Source: Desulfobacteraceae bacterium
Lineage (GTDB): Bacteria; Desulfobacterota; Desulfobacteria; Desulfobacterales; SURF-15
NCBI GenBank assembly: GCA_003599475.1
Contig: QZKK01000146.1
Location: forward strand, 1 to 17,354
DNA: 17,354 nucleotides
Direction of reading: 5' to 3'
The position numbers and the translations under genes were made by a program. Positions 5,700 through 13,082 of the stretch are shown here, in pieces. The notes beneath the pieces are model-generated. The model was not told where the DNA came from. It worked only from the letters and a program-made list of their open reading frames with translations, and did not search any database. Position 1 is the stretch's first letter; each line of letters begins with the position of its first letter.

Positions 5700-6472
5700 A
5701 AGGGTGCGCGATCGAGCTGAACGGCATCACGGTTCGAAAGGCCCGGGGCCTGCTGCTGGATGGAATCCATCTTTGCGTGTCGCGAAACGAGTTTGTCGGG
5801 GTGATCGGCCCGAACGGTGCCGGGAAGACCACGCTTTTAAATGTCATTGGCGGATTCGAACGATTCGAGGGGACGCTCCATCTTTTCGGGCGCCGGGAGG
5901 GGTGGGCGAGGTCTCGTGAAACGAGACTCCGAGTAGGATATGTTCCGCAGGGGCTCCAGATCGATCCTGCATTTCCGATTCTTGCCGCAGAGGCGGTGAT
6001 GACGGGTGCCGTCGGCCGGCTGGGGCTGTTCCGCTCGCCCGGGAGAAAGGAAATCGACCAAACGATGCAGCTCATGGAAACGATGCGCATCGCGCATCTT
6101 GCGAAACGGCCGCTGGGCCAGCTTTCGGGCGGAGAGCGGCAGAAAGTGTCGCTTGCACGAGCGATTCTTCAGAACCCGGACATCCTTCTTTTGGATGAAC
6201 CGACCGCAAATCTGGATATCGCCGTGCAGAAGGAAGTGCTGAATCTGATCGACGAAATCCACGGGCGGGGCACCCTGACCCTTCTTTTCGTAACACACGA
6301 TTTCAATATGCTCCCCTCCGCGATGCAGCGTGCCGTGCACATCGATTGCGGCCGGAAAGTGTTCGACGGCGAGGTCGATTCCGCCCTTGCGGGAGATTCC
6401 CTGAGCCGCCTTTTCCGGTACCCGCTTAAGACCTTCGAGCGAAACGGCAGGAGATTCGTTTCCTATGGTTGA
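5696..6472 (+). CDS. ABC transporter ATPase, metal-type (ZnuC/TroB-like)
   Basis: This cytoplasmic ATPase of 258 residues powers the importer formed with the neighbouring permease. It has Walker A GPNGAGKT (38-45), Q-loop Q85, signature LSGGERQ (143-149), Walker B ILLLDE (163-168), D-loop ANLD (171-174) and H-loop H201. Length and order match cluster A-I metal transporter ATPases. The start overlaps the binding-protein stop as ATGA and the end overlaps the permease start by 8 bases, so the three are translationally coupled. The ABC call is certain; the substrate class comes from the neighbours. Confidence 0.93.
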   Translation: MKGCAIELNGITVRKARGLLLDGIHLCVSRNEFVGVIGPNGAGKTTLLNVIGGFERFEGTLHLFGRREGWARSRETRLRVGYVPQGLQIDPAFPILAAEAVMTGAVGRLGLFRSPGRKEIDQTMQLMETMRIAHLAKRPLGQLSGGERQKVSLARAILQNPDILLLDEPTANLDIAVQKEVLNLIDEIHGRGTLTLLFVTHDFNMLPSAMQRAVHIDCGRKVFDGEVDSALAGDSLSRLFRYPLKTFERNGRRFVSYG

Positions 6473-7328
6473 GCAATTGATCGATGCCTTCGCGTACCCC
6501 CCCATCCGGCGCGCGGCGATCGCCTGTGTCTTGTGCGGCGCAAGCTGTTCGCTGCTTTCCGTATTTGTGGTGCTGATGAAAATGCCGCTGATCGGTGTTT
6601 CGATGTCCCATGCGGCTTTCGCGGGCGCCGTATTCGGACTGCTGATCGATTTCAATCCCTTTCTGAGCGGATGGATCCTGTGCCTTTTGACGGCGGGTGT
6701 TCTCGGTCCGCTTTCGGACCGCACTGACATGGCCCCCGAGAATGTGCTGGGCATCCTGTTTTCCTTCCTGATGGGGCTTGCCTTTCTCGGAATGGGGATT
6801 CTCAGCCGGACAAAGGCCGGCGCCTTGAACCTGATGTGGGGAAATCTGCTGTCGCTGTCGGATGCAGACATTGTCATTCTTTCCGTTGTGACGGCTTCCC
6901 TGCTGCTGTTCATCGTGCTCTTCTTCAAAGAGATCCGTGCCGTGCTGTTCAACAGACGGCTTGCGGCGGCAAGCGGGGTCCCGGAGCGGATGATCTACTA
7001 CGCGCTTCTGTTTTTGACCGGCGCCGTCGTTTCCTCGAATCTTGCAACCGTGGGCGGCCTTCTCATCTTCGCCCTGCTCGTACAGCCGGGGGCCACAGCC
7101 CTCCAGGTGACCTACAATCTGAAGAACTTTTTTTTCATTTCCGCAGCCTCCGGAGTCGGATCCTGTGTTTCCGGGCTCTTGGTTTCCTATGTCTTCGATC
7201 TGCCATCCGGAGCATCGGTGGTTCTGACGGCGACAGCCATTTTCACCGGCGCATACCTTTTTTCTCCGAAACGGAGCTCGGAAAAAAGCAGAAAAAGGAG
7301 AACCTCCCATGAAAATGACTCCCTCTGA
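6465..7328 (+). CDS. ABC-3 family inner-membrane permease (ZnuB/TroC-like)
   Basis: This 287-residue protein has about eight hydrophobic segments and the family landmarks GVSMSHAAFAGAVFG (45-59), a membrane stretch around VLGILFSFLMGLAFLGMG, and TVGGLLIFALLVQPGATA near 193-210, the segment that faces the ATPase. It is a homodimeric channel for zinc, manganese or iron in known members. The C-terminal tail (KRSSEKSRKRR) is strongly basic and cytoplasmic. It overlaps the ATPase by 8 bases and the methyltransferase by 20 bases, showing a tight operon. The family call is strong; the substrate is unknown. Confidence 0.92.
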   Translation: MVEQLIDAFAYPPIRRAAIACVLCGASCSLLSVFVVLMKMPLIGVSMSHAAFAGAVFGLLIDFNPFLSGWILCLLTAGVLGPLSDRTDMAPENVLGILFSFLMGLAFLGMGILSRTKAGALNLMWGNLLSLSDADIVILSVVTASLLLFIVLFFKEIRAVLFNRRLAAASGVPERMIYYALLFLTGAVVSSNLATVGGLLIFALLVQPGATALQVTYNLKNFFFISAASGVGSCVSGLLVSYVFDLPSGASVVLTATAIFTGAYLFSPKRSSEKSRKRRTSHENDSL

Positions 7329-7980
7329 AATCTATCGTGCAAGAAAGCAGTTCTTCAACGACCATGCCGCAACCTGGCTGGATATGTGGTACAAAGATCC
7401 TGAGACAGGCCGTTTCGACAAGCACGGCAAGGACTTTGACCGCCTTTTTTCACTCCTTCCGCTCAAGCCGGGAGACCGGGTTCTTGACGCCGGCTGCGGA
7501 ACCGGCGTGCTGGTGCCGTTTGTTCTCGAACGGATCACTTCCGCCGGGATTCTGTACGAGCTCGATTTTTCGGAGAAAATGATCGAAACCAATCGGAGCC
7601 TGCATGCTTCGGAAAACATCCGGTTCATCGTCGCGGATGCGGAAAACGATCCGCTGCCTGACGCTTCCTGCGATGCCGTGATCTGCTTTTCGTGCTTTCC
7701 GCATTTTCATGACAAGGAAAAAGCCATGAGAGTGCTGTCCCGCATACTGAAACCGCGCGGTATTTTGGCAGTCTCGCATTTCGACTCTTCGGAAGGGATC
7801 AACAAGCATCACGAGTCCTGCCATGCGGTCATGCACGACCGTCTGCCCGATGAAGCGGGAATGCGAATATTGCTCCAAAAAGCAGATCTGGATATCGAGA
7901 TGTTCCTGGACGAGCCGGATTTCTATTGCATCGTCGCAAAAAAAAAAATAGCTGAGAGATTGCCATTCGACCAGCTTTGA
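7309..7980 (+). CDS. Class I SAM-dependent methyltransferase, substrate unknown
   Basis: This 223-residue cytoplasmic protein starts inside the permease gene (20-base overlap), with AAAAAGGAG upstream, so it belongs to the uptake operon. Motif I is VLDAGCGTG (58-66), the SAM ribose acid is probably D87 in YELDFSEKM, and motif II/III follow as VADAEN (108-113) and DAVICFSCFPHF (122-133). A short post-motif region has GINKHHESCHAVMHDRLPDE (163-182), which carries H167, H168, C171, H172 and H176. This is an unusually dense cluster of potential metal ligands near the place where family members hold the acceptor substrate. The neighbours suggest that it modifies an imported metallophore or cofactor, or makes one. 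No acceptor can be named from the sequence. Confidence 0.88.
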   Translation: MKMTPSEIYRARKQFFNDHAATWLDMWYKDPETGRFDKHGKDFDRLFSLLPLKPGDRVLDAGCGTGVLVPFVLERITSAGILYELDFSEKMIETNRSLHASENIRFIVADAENDPLPDASCDAVICFSCFPHFHDKEKAMRVLSRILKPRGILAVSHFDSSEGINKHHESCHAVMHDRLPDEAGMRILLQKADLDIEMFLDEPDFYCIVAKKKIAERLPFDQL

Positions 7981-8065
7981 GACCATCGGTTTCAGGCAAC
8001 AAGACATCGCCCTTACGGGAGTCTGCAGGCTCGGCGGGATCAACTGGAAGCATAGACCCGTCAAC

Positions 8066-8093
8066 AGGCGATTCCGCCTCCCCTTTTACTTTT
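8066..8093 (+). terminator. Weak candidate terminator after the methyltransferase
   Basis: AGGCG (8066-8070) and CGCCT (8075-8079) form a 5-bp stem with loop ATTC, followed by CCCCTTTTACTTTT. The stem is short and the T-run interrupted. It lies in the 205-base gap between the uptake operon and the exporter operon, which otherwise holds only a 70-codon frame without ribosome site. Confidence 0.35.
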
Positions 8094-8185
8094 CAACAAC
8101 CGGTGATATGGTTTTTGGGGTCATCCGGGGAGCTTGACGCCGACGTTTTACGGGCGCTCGCGTTGCCGCAAAGCAGGAGGATTCG

Positions 8186-9355
8186 ATGAAAGAGATTGGA
8201 AAAAATGTATTCCGCCGCATGCGGCCTTTCATCAAGTTCGTGCTGGTCATCGGGGTCATCTCAGGCGCGCTCTACTGGTTCCGTTTCGCTCCGGCGCCGG
8301 TTGCAGCCCATCGTGTGGGCAGCGGGGAGATCGTCGCCGAGGTTCTGGGCACCGGAACGCTGGACTCCCGCCTCAAAGCGACCATCGGTACGAAGATTTC
8401 AGGCCGCCTGGAAGAGGTGCTGGCGGACCAGGGGGACCTCGTTCGCTCAGGCCAACCCGTCGCCCGCCTCGAGGACCAGGATCTGAAGTTTCAGGTCGAG
8501 ATCGAAGAGGCAAACGTCGCCTCGCGCAGGGCCGGTCTGGAGCGCCTGATCGCAGACGGCGCCTATGCAAAGGCCGCCCTGGACCTGGCTGAAAACAACC
8601 ACAAGCGTACGCAGCGGCTCAGCGCCACAAAGATCGCCTCCCCGGAGGAATACGACCGGTCCGTCGAGGCACTGACCTCGGCCAGAGCCGGCATGGATCG
8701 GGCGGAGGCCGCCCTGGTGGAAGGTCGAAAACAGTTGATCTCCGCGGAAAAGACGCTCGAGTTTCACCGGGCCCGTCTTGCAGATACGGTCATCGAAGCT
8801 CCTTTTGCCGGTCTCATCGTACGGCGCGACCGGGACCCCGGGGACATCGTCGTCCCGGGAAGCTCGATCCTGGCCCTGGTTGCCCCGGAGGGGATCTGGA
8901 TCCGAGCCTCGGTCGATGAGACGGCGATGGCGCAATTGAGACAGGGACAGCCTGCGCGCATCCTCTTTCGCTCCGAGCCGGACCGAACCTATCCGGGCAA
9001 GGTGGCGCGCCTCGGCCGGGAAACGGATCGGGAAACCCGTGAGTTTCTCGTCGACGTCCGCCCCGACAACCTGCCCTCGCACTGGACGGTCGGACAGCGT
9101 GCAGACGTATACATCGAAACGGCCCGGAAGGAGAAGGCAGTCCTTCTTCCCGCAGGCTCGATTCTCTGGCAGGACGGATCTTCCGGTGTCTTTGTTGCGG
9201 TCAAGGGCCGCGCCCGCTGGCGGAAGTTGACGCTTGGCCTGCGGGGTCGGGACCATATCGAAGTGCTCGGAGGGGTTGCTCCCGGCGAGGTCGTGGTCCG
9301 ACCGGCCGATCCCGGAAAGACGCTCAGGGACGGGCAGAGGATTGCGCTTCCATGA
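8186..9355 (+). CDS. HlyD/MacA-type membrane-fusion protein of an ABC exporter
   Basis: This 389-residue periplasmic adaptor links an inner-membrane ABC pump to an outer-membrane channel or to the periplasm. It has an AGGAGG ribosome site, a cytoplasmic basic N-terminus and one membrane segment (about 15-32). A split lipoyl/barrel-sandwich domain follows: GTKISGRLEEVLADQGDLV and ARLEDQDLKF, then a coiled-coil hairpin from about 110 to 200, then IEAPFAGLIVRRDRDPGDIV. Beta-barrel and membrane-proximal domains close the protein. It ends with an ATGA overlap into the permease. The order adaptor-permease-ATPase matches DevBCA-type exporters. No TolC-like gene is in the window. The substrate is unknown. 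Confidence 0.9.
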   Translation: MKEIGKNVFRRMRPFIKFVLVIGVISGALYWFRFAPAPVAAHRVGSGEIVAEVLGTGTLDSRLKATIGTKISGRLEEVLADQGDLVRSGQPVARLEDQDLKFQVEIEEANVASRRAGLERLIADGAYAKAALDLAENNHKRTQRLSATKIASPEEYDRSVEALTSARAGMDRAEAALVEGRKQLISAEKTLEFHRARLADTVIEAPFAGLIVRRDRDPGDIVVPGSSILALVAPEGIWIRASVDETAMAQLRQGQPARILFRSEPDRTYPGKVARLGRETDRETREFLVDVRPDNLPSHWTVGQRADVYIETARKEKAVLLPAGSILWQDGSSGVFVAVKGRARWRKLTLGLRGRDHIEVLGGVAPGEVVVRPADPGKTLRDGQRIALP

Positions 9356-10563
9356 ATCTCGCGGTCAAAGATATCCGCCACAACATGGGACGCTTCGGCT
9401 TGACCGTCGTCGGCATCGGCATGCTGCTGATGATCGTCATGGGGATGGGCGGCATCTACCGCGGCATCATCGAGGATGCCACGCTGCTGATCGACAAGGT
9501 GGGCGCCCAGCTTTGGATCGTGCAGAAGAACACCCGGGGTCCCTTTGCCGAGGTTTCCCGGCTTCCCTCCAGGGTCTCCGATCGTGCGGCCGCGGTCCCC
9601 GGCGTCTCCCGGGCAAGAAGGTTTGTCTATCACACCGTGCAGCGCCTTCATCACGGCAGGCCCCTTCGCATCGCTGCGGTCGGACTCGATTGGCCGGGCG
9701 ACCGCGGCGAATGGCTGCCGCTTGTTGCCGGACGCCCGCTGGCCCGGAATCATTTCGAGATGATCGCAGACCGCACCCTCGGCCTCGGCCTGGGCGAGCA
9801 GGTCCGCATCGGCAAAGAGACCTTTCTTGTCGCCGGTCTGACCAGAGGGATGATCGATTCGGGAGGAAACGGTCTTGCGTTTTTTACCGTATCCGACGCC
9901 CAGACGATCCAATTCGACCTTGCCGGGGAAGCCGTGCGTCTGGAAAGGGCGGCTCGCGCCGGAAGAGCCGCCCGGATCGATCTCAGCCGAACACAACCTT
10001 CCTTGCTCGAACGGGCCGGTGCCGAGTCGACGGCCATTCCGGCCCTTTCTCCGCCTGCCGTCAGTGCGGTTCTGGTGAGCCTTTTGCCGGGAGCCGACCC
10101 GCTGGCCGTCGCTTCAACGATTTCCGGCTGGCCCGATGTCTCGGTGCATACGAGGGAAAACCAGCGCCAGCTCATGCTGGCGGGCCCGGTCGAAAAGGCG
10201 AAGCTGCAGATCGGTCTTTTCCGGATTCTTCTCACCATCATTTCGGCGATCATCATGGCCTTGATCATCTACACGTTGACACTCGACAAACTGCATGACA
10301 TCGCGCTCCTGAAACTGATCGGAGCCCCCAACCGCGTCATCCTTGGGATGATCCTCCAGCAAGCCCTTCTCCTGGGCGCACTGGGCTACGGAATCGCCTA
10401 CCTGTTCGGCCAGAAAGTTTTTCCCCGTTTTCCCAGACGGGTCATCCTGACCCAGGAGGATCTTTTTAACCTTGGGATCATCGTCGTCGTGATTTCCATC
10501 CTATCCACCGCGCTGGGGGTCTGGAAGGCCCTGCGGGTGGAACCGAACGAGGCCTTGTCCTGA
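9352..10563 (+). CDS. FtsX-type ABC permease, DevC-like
   Basis: This 403-residue protein has the FtsX/MacB layout: one membrane helix at 16-38, a large periplasmic domain (about 39-280), then three helices (around 285-310, 325-350 and 370-392). The early periplasmic stretch QLWIVQKNTRGPFAE (about 49-63) is the kind seen in DevC-type permeases. FtsX-class permeases work by mechanotransmission and usually move lipids, peptides or lipoproteins from the outer leaflet or periplasm rather than through a channel. The gene is joined to both neighbours by start-stop overlaps (ATGA before, TGATG after), so the three subunits are made together. Confidence 0.88.
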   Translation: MNLAVKDIRHNMGRFGLTVVGIGMLLMIVMGMGGIYRGIIEDATLLIDKVGAQLWIVQKNTRGPFAEVSRLPSRVSDRAAAVPGVSRARRFVYHTVQRLHHGRPLRIAAVGLDWPGDRGEWLPLVAGRPLARNHFEMIADRTLGLGLGEQVRIGKETFLVAGLTRGMIDSGGNGLAFFTVSDAQTIQFDLAGEAVRLERAARAGRAARIDLSRTQPSLLERAGAESTAIPALSPPAVSAVLVSLLPGADPLAVASTISGWPDVSVHTRENQRQLMLAGPVEKAKLQIGLFRILLTIISAIIMALIIYTLTLDKLHDIALLKLIGAPNRVILGMILQQALLLGALGYGIAYLFGQKVFPRFPRRVILTQEDLFNLGIIVVVISILSTALGVWKALRVEPNEALS

Positions 10564-11285
10564 TGCAAAGCGCCATTTCGGAGACCCCGGCGATCGAAGC
10601 ACGGGGGCTGACAAAGATTTACGGCAGCGGCAATACCGAAGTCATCGCCATGCATGAGGTGGATCTTACGGTGATTCGGGGAGAGGTGGCCGCCCTGCTC
10701 GGCCCGAGCGGGTCGGGAAAGTCGACGCTCCTGACGGCCATCGGCCTGATCAATCCGCCAACGGCCGGGCGGATCGCAATCGGCGGCCGGCCTGTGATGG
10801 ATGGCTCCCTGGCCCTGGTCAACCTTCGCACTTTCCGTCGAAGGCACATCGGCTTCATCTTTCAGAAGTCAAACCTCATTCCTTTCCTTTCGGCGGGGGA
10901 AAACGTTCAGGTTGCCCTGGAACTGAACGGGATGCCGCCCGGCTCCGCGAAGAAACGGTCGCTGGAACTGCTCGACTACCTCGGTGTGGCCGACCGCGCC
11001 GGCCATTACCCGGCCATGCTTTCGGGCGGGCAGCAGCAGCGGGTGGCCGTGGCGCGCGCTCTGGCCAACCGGCCGCAGATCATCCTGGCCGACGAACCCA
11101 CCGCCGCCCTCGACAGCCGGAGGGGCAGGCAGGTGATGGAGCTTTTCCGCAAAGTCGCCCGGGAACAGGGAAGCGGCGTCGTGGTGGTCACCCACGACCA
11201 TCGGGCATTGGATGTCTTCGATTCGATCTATGAGATGCAGGACGGGCGGGTCGAGTCTTCAACCCTTCCGAAAGTCCCTGCCTGA
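10563..11285 (+). CDS. ABC exporter ATPase, LolD/MacB/DevA-like
   Basis: This 240-residue ATPase has Walker A GPSGSGKS (47-54), Q101, signature LSGGQQQ (153-159), Walker B IILADE (173-178), D-loop AALD (181-184) and H211. The length and sequence fit the LolD/MacB group that pairs with FtsX-type permeases. It is the last gene of the three-gene exporter, followed by a weak terminator candidate at 11316. Confidence 0.93.
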   Translation: MQSAISETPAIEARGLTKIYGSGNTEVIAMHEVDLTVIRGEVAALLGPSGSGKSTLLTAIGLINPPTAGRIAIGGRPVMDGSLALVNLRTFRRRHIGFIFQKSNLIPFLSAGENVQVALELNGMPPGSAKKRSLELLDYLGVADRAGHYPAMLSGGQQQRVAVARALANRPQIILADEPTAALDSRRGRQVMELFRKVAREQGSGVVVVTHDHRALDVFDSIYEMQDGRVESSTLPKVPA

Positions 11286-11315
11286 ACCGGTTTTCCAGGA
11301 GTGCGCACAAAAGTC

Positions 11316-11333
11316 AGGCGGCTTGCCTTTTTT
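11316..11333 (+). terminator. Weak terminator candidate after the exporter ATPase gene
   Basis: AGGC (11316-11319) pairs with GCCT (11325-11328) around a 5-base loop, and six T run from 11328. The stem is only 4 bp, but the position 30 bases after the last exporter gene is right. Confidence 0.4.
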
Positions 11334-11374
11334 CACCCGATGCCGGGTACACACCGAAGATCCCTGAACTTCCA

Positions 11375-11403
11375 TTGACAACGCCATAGCCGGAGGGTAT
11401 GAA
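11375..11403 (+). promoter_or_regulatory. Sigma70-like promoter for the amidohydrolase gene
   Basis: TTGACA (11375-11380) and TATGAA (11398-11403) are separated by exactly 17 bases. Both hexamers are strong matches. Transcription would begin near 11410, giving a leader of about 140 bases before the start at 11549. Confidence 0.55.
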
Positions 11404-11548
11404 TCGAAATTGCCTTTCCGCTCCGATTCTGAGCGAGTCTTAAGATCCGGTTCCTGTAAATTTTAGAAAAGGTGCGTCGGTGAGTTCGCGGCATGCACGA
11501 CAGCCGGCGGGCTTACCGATGAATCAGAAATAGAGGAGGATGTCTGAT

Positions 11549-12796
11549 ATGACTGAAAAGAACAGGCTGGTCGTCTTGAAGAATGCCGTCATCATCGACG
11601 GCACCGGTGCCGATCCGGTTACCGGCGGTTCGGTTGTCATCGAGGGAGACCGTATCAAGGAGGTGTTTTCCGGGAAACCCGGCATGCTGCCCGCAGGGGT
11701 CGAAGTCAAGGATTGCGGCGGGCAGACCCTGCTGCCGGGGTTGATCGACGGGCATGTCCACATCTGTGCCTTCGAGGCCGATCTGAGCGAAATGAAGCGG
11801 CGAAACTATCCGGCCATGAATGTGGTCCGTTCCCTTCAGATTCTCAAGGAAGCCCTGGACCAGGGCTTTACGACGGTTCGGGATCTCGGGGGAGCGGACT
11901 GCGGTTTCCGCGAGGCGGTGGCAAAAGGGTACGTCCAGGGCCCGAGGCTGTCGGTCTGCGGCAAAGGCCTGTCCCAAACGGGTGGACACGGCGATGCGCG
12001 CCTCCCCACCGAAATTTACACTCCGGAGAAGTCCCTCGTCGGCATGGGAGGCATCATCGCAGACGGCGTCGATGCCTGCCGCTGGGCCGCCAGGGAAAAC
12101 ATCCGAAACGGGGTCGACTTCATCAAAGTGATGGCAGGCGGCGGGTGCATGTCGCCGGCCGATGCCATCGATACGGCGCAGTACAGCATGGATGAGCTCA
12201 AGGCGGTGGTCTGGGAGGCCGAAAACGCCGGCACCTATGTGGCCGCTCACTGCTACTCCGATCGAAGCATCATCAATGCCGTCGAATCGGGAATCCGGAC
12301 CATCGAGCACGGAAACCTTCTTACCGAAAGAGCCGCCGTGGCGATCCGGGAAGCCGGAGCCTACCTGGTGCCGACCATCGTCACCTACGTGGCGATGGGC
12401 CGGATGGGTCCGAAGCTGGGTGTACCCGAAGTGTTCATGACAAAGATGCTCGATGCCAGGGACAAGGCCAAGGCAGCACTGGAAACGGCCTTCCGGGCGG
12501 GCTGCAAGATCGGTTCCGGTTCGGATCTGCTCGGACCGATGCAGGTGTTCAAAGCCGAAGAGTTGGCGCTGCAGGCCCAGGTGCTGGGTCCGATGGGGGC
12601 GATCGTCGCTTCGACCCGGACCAATGCCGAGATCCTGCGCAGGGAAAAGGATCTGGGTACGATCGCGGCCGGAAAACTCGCCGACCTGATCCTGGTAAAC
12701 GGAGATCCGTTAGAGGACATCTCGATCCTCCAGAACTATCGGGAAAGGATCACCATGATCATGCAGGGAGGGTGCTATTACAAGAACCTTATATGA
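11549..12796 (+). CDS. Metal-dependent amidohydrolase (imidazolonepropionase/prolidase-like group)
   Basis: This 415-residue cytoplasmic hydrolase belongs to the amidohydrolase superfamily and would cleave an amide or cyclic amide, for instance in a modified dipeptide. The ATG at 11549 is preferred over the in-frame one at 11540, because GGAGG (11535-11539) touches the latter but lies 9 bases before the former. From 11549 the metal-site residues are H69 and H71 (GLIDGHVHI), K193 (NGVDFIKVMAGGG), H234 (VAAHCYS), H254 (TIEHGNL) and D326 (IGSGSD). The usual small beta domain is made of residues 1-60 and the C-terminus (GTIAAGKLADLILVNGDPLE). All expected ligands are present, so it should be active. 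It is followed by a peptide ABC importer, so its substrate may be the imported molecule; this is inference. It could also be called an Xaa-Pro dipeptidase-like enzyme. Confidence 0.9.
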   Translation: MTEKNRLVVLKNAVIIDGTGADPVTGGSVVIEGDRIKEVFSGKPGMLPAGVEVKDCGGQTLLPGLIDGHVHICAFEADLSEMKRRNYPAMNVVRSLQILKEALDQGFTTVRDLGGADCGFREAVAKGYVQGPRLSVCGKGLSQTGGHGDARLPTEIYTPEKSLVGMGGIIADGVDACRWAARENIRNGVDFIKVMAGGGCMSPADAIDTAQYSMDELKAVVWEAENAGTYVAAHCYSDRSIINAVESGIRTIEHGNLLTERAAVAIREAGAYLVPTIVTYVAMGRMGPKLGVPEVFMTKMLDARDKAKAALETAFRAGCKIGSGSDLLGPMQVFKAEELALQAQVLGPMGAIVASTRTNAEILRREKDLGTIAAGKLADLILVNGDPLEDISILQNYRERITMIMQGGCYYKNLI

Positions 12797-13082
12797 AACT
12801 GCATATAAAATTCGAAATCCGAATCTCGCCCGATCTTATAAAATTGGCCGAAACAAATACAAAATCCAAAATTCGAATGACCAAAACCCGTTGTAAGTTT
12901 CATTCTTTGATCAAACCGGGCGCTTCGGCGGCCAGCGGCTGAGCTTGTGAAACTGCATGAAAAGATGAACGTCCAACATCGAATCCCGCCGAGGCGGGAA
13001 ATAAAGGAATAGGATCGAAGAGAAGAAGCCAGAACTCTGAACGATGAACACTTGAAGTTTCTAACCAGAAAGGAGTCAGTCG
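12797..13082. repeat. AT-rich degenerate repeat region between amidohydrolase and binding-protein genes
   Basis: This 286-base gap is far more AT-rich than its surroundings. Variants of AAATCCGAAT and AAAATTCGAA recur between 12808 and 12880, and the 11-mer TGAAACTGCAT occurs twice (12794-12804, overlapping the amidohydrolase stop, and 12948-12958). A 7-bp palindromic stem, TCCCGCC (12984-12990) with GGCGGGA (12993-12999), lies between them and the ribosome site. There is no gene in it and no convincing promoter. The part around 13020-13060 is a low-complexity run resembling GAACACTGAA-type intergenic filler. Confidence 0.5.

Noticed and set aside
5837..6952. 371-codon - strand frame over the ABC ATPase and permease genes
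   Set aside because: Both + strand genes have complete diagnostic motifs; this is a shadow frame.
7977..8189. 70-codon + strand frame between methyltransferase and membrane-fusion genes
   Set aside because: No ribosome site, Ser/Gly-rich composition without domain, overlaps both flanking genes.
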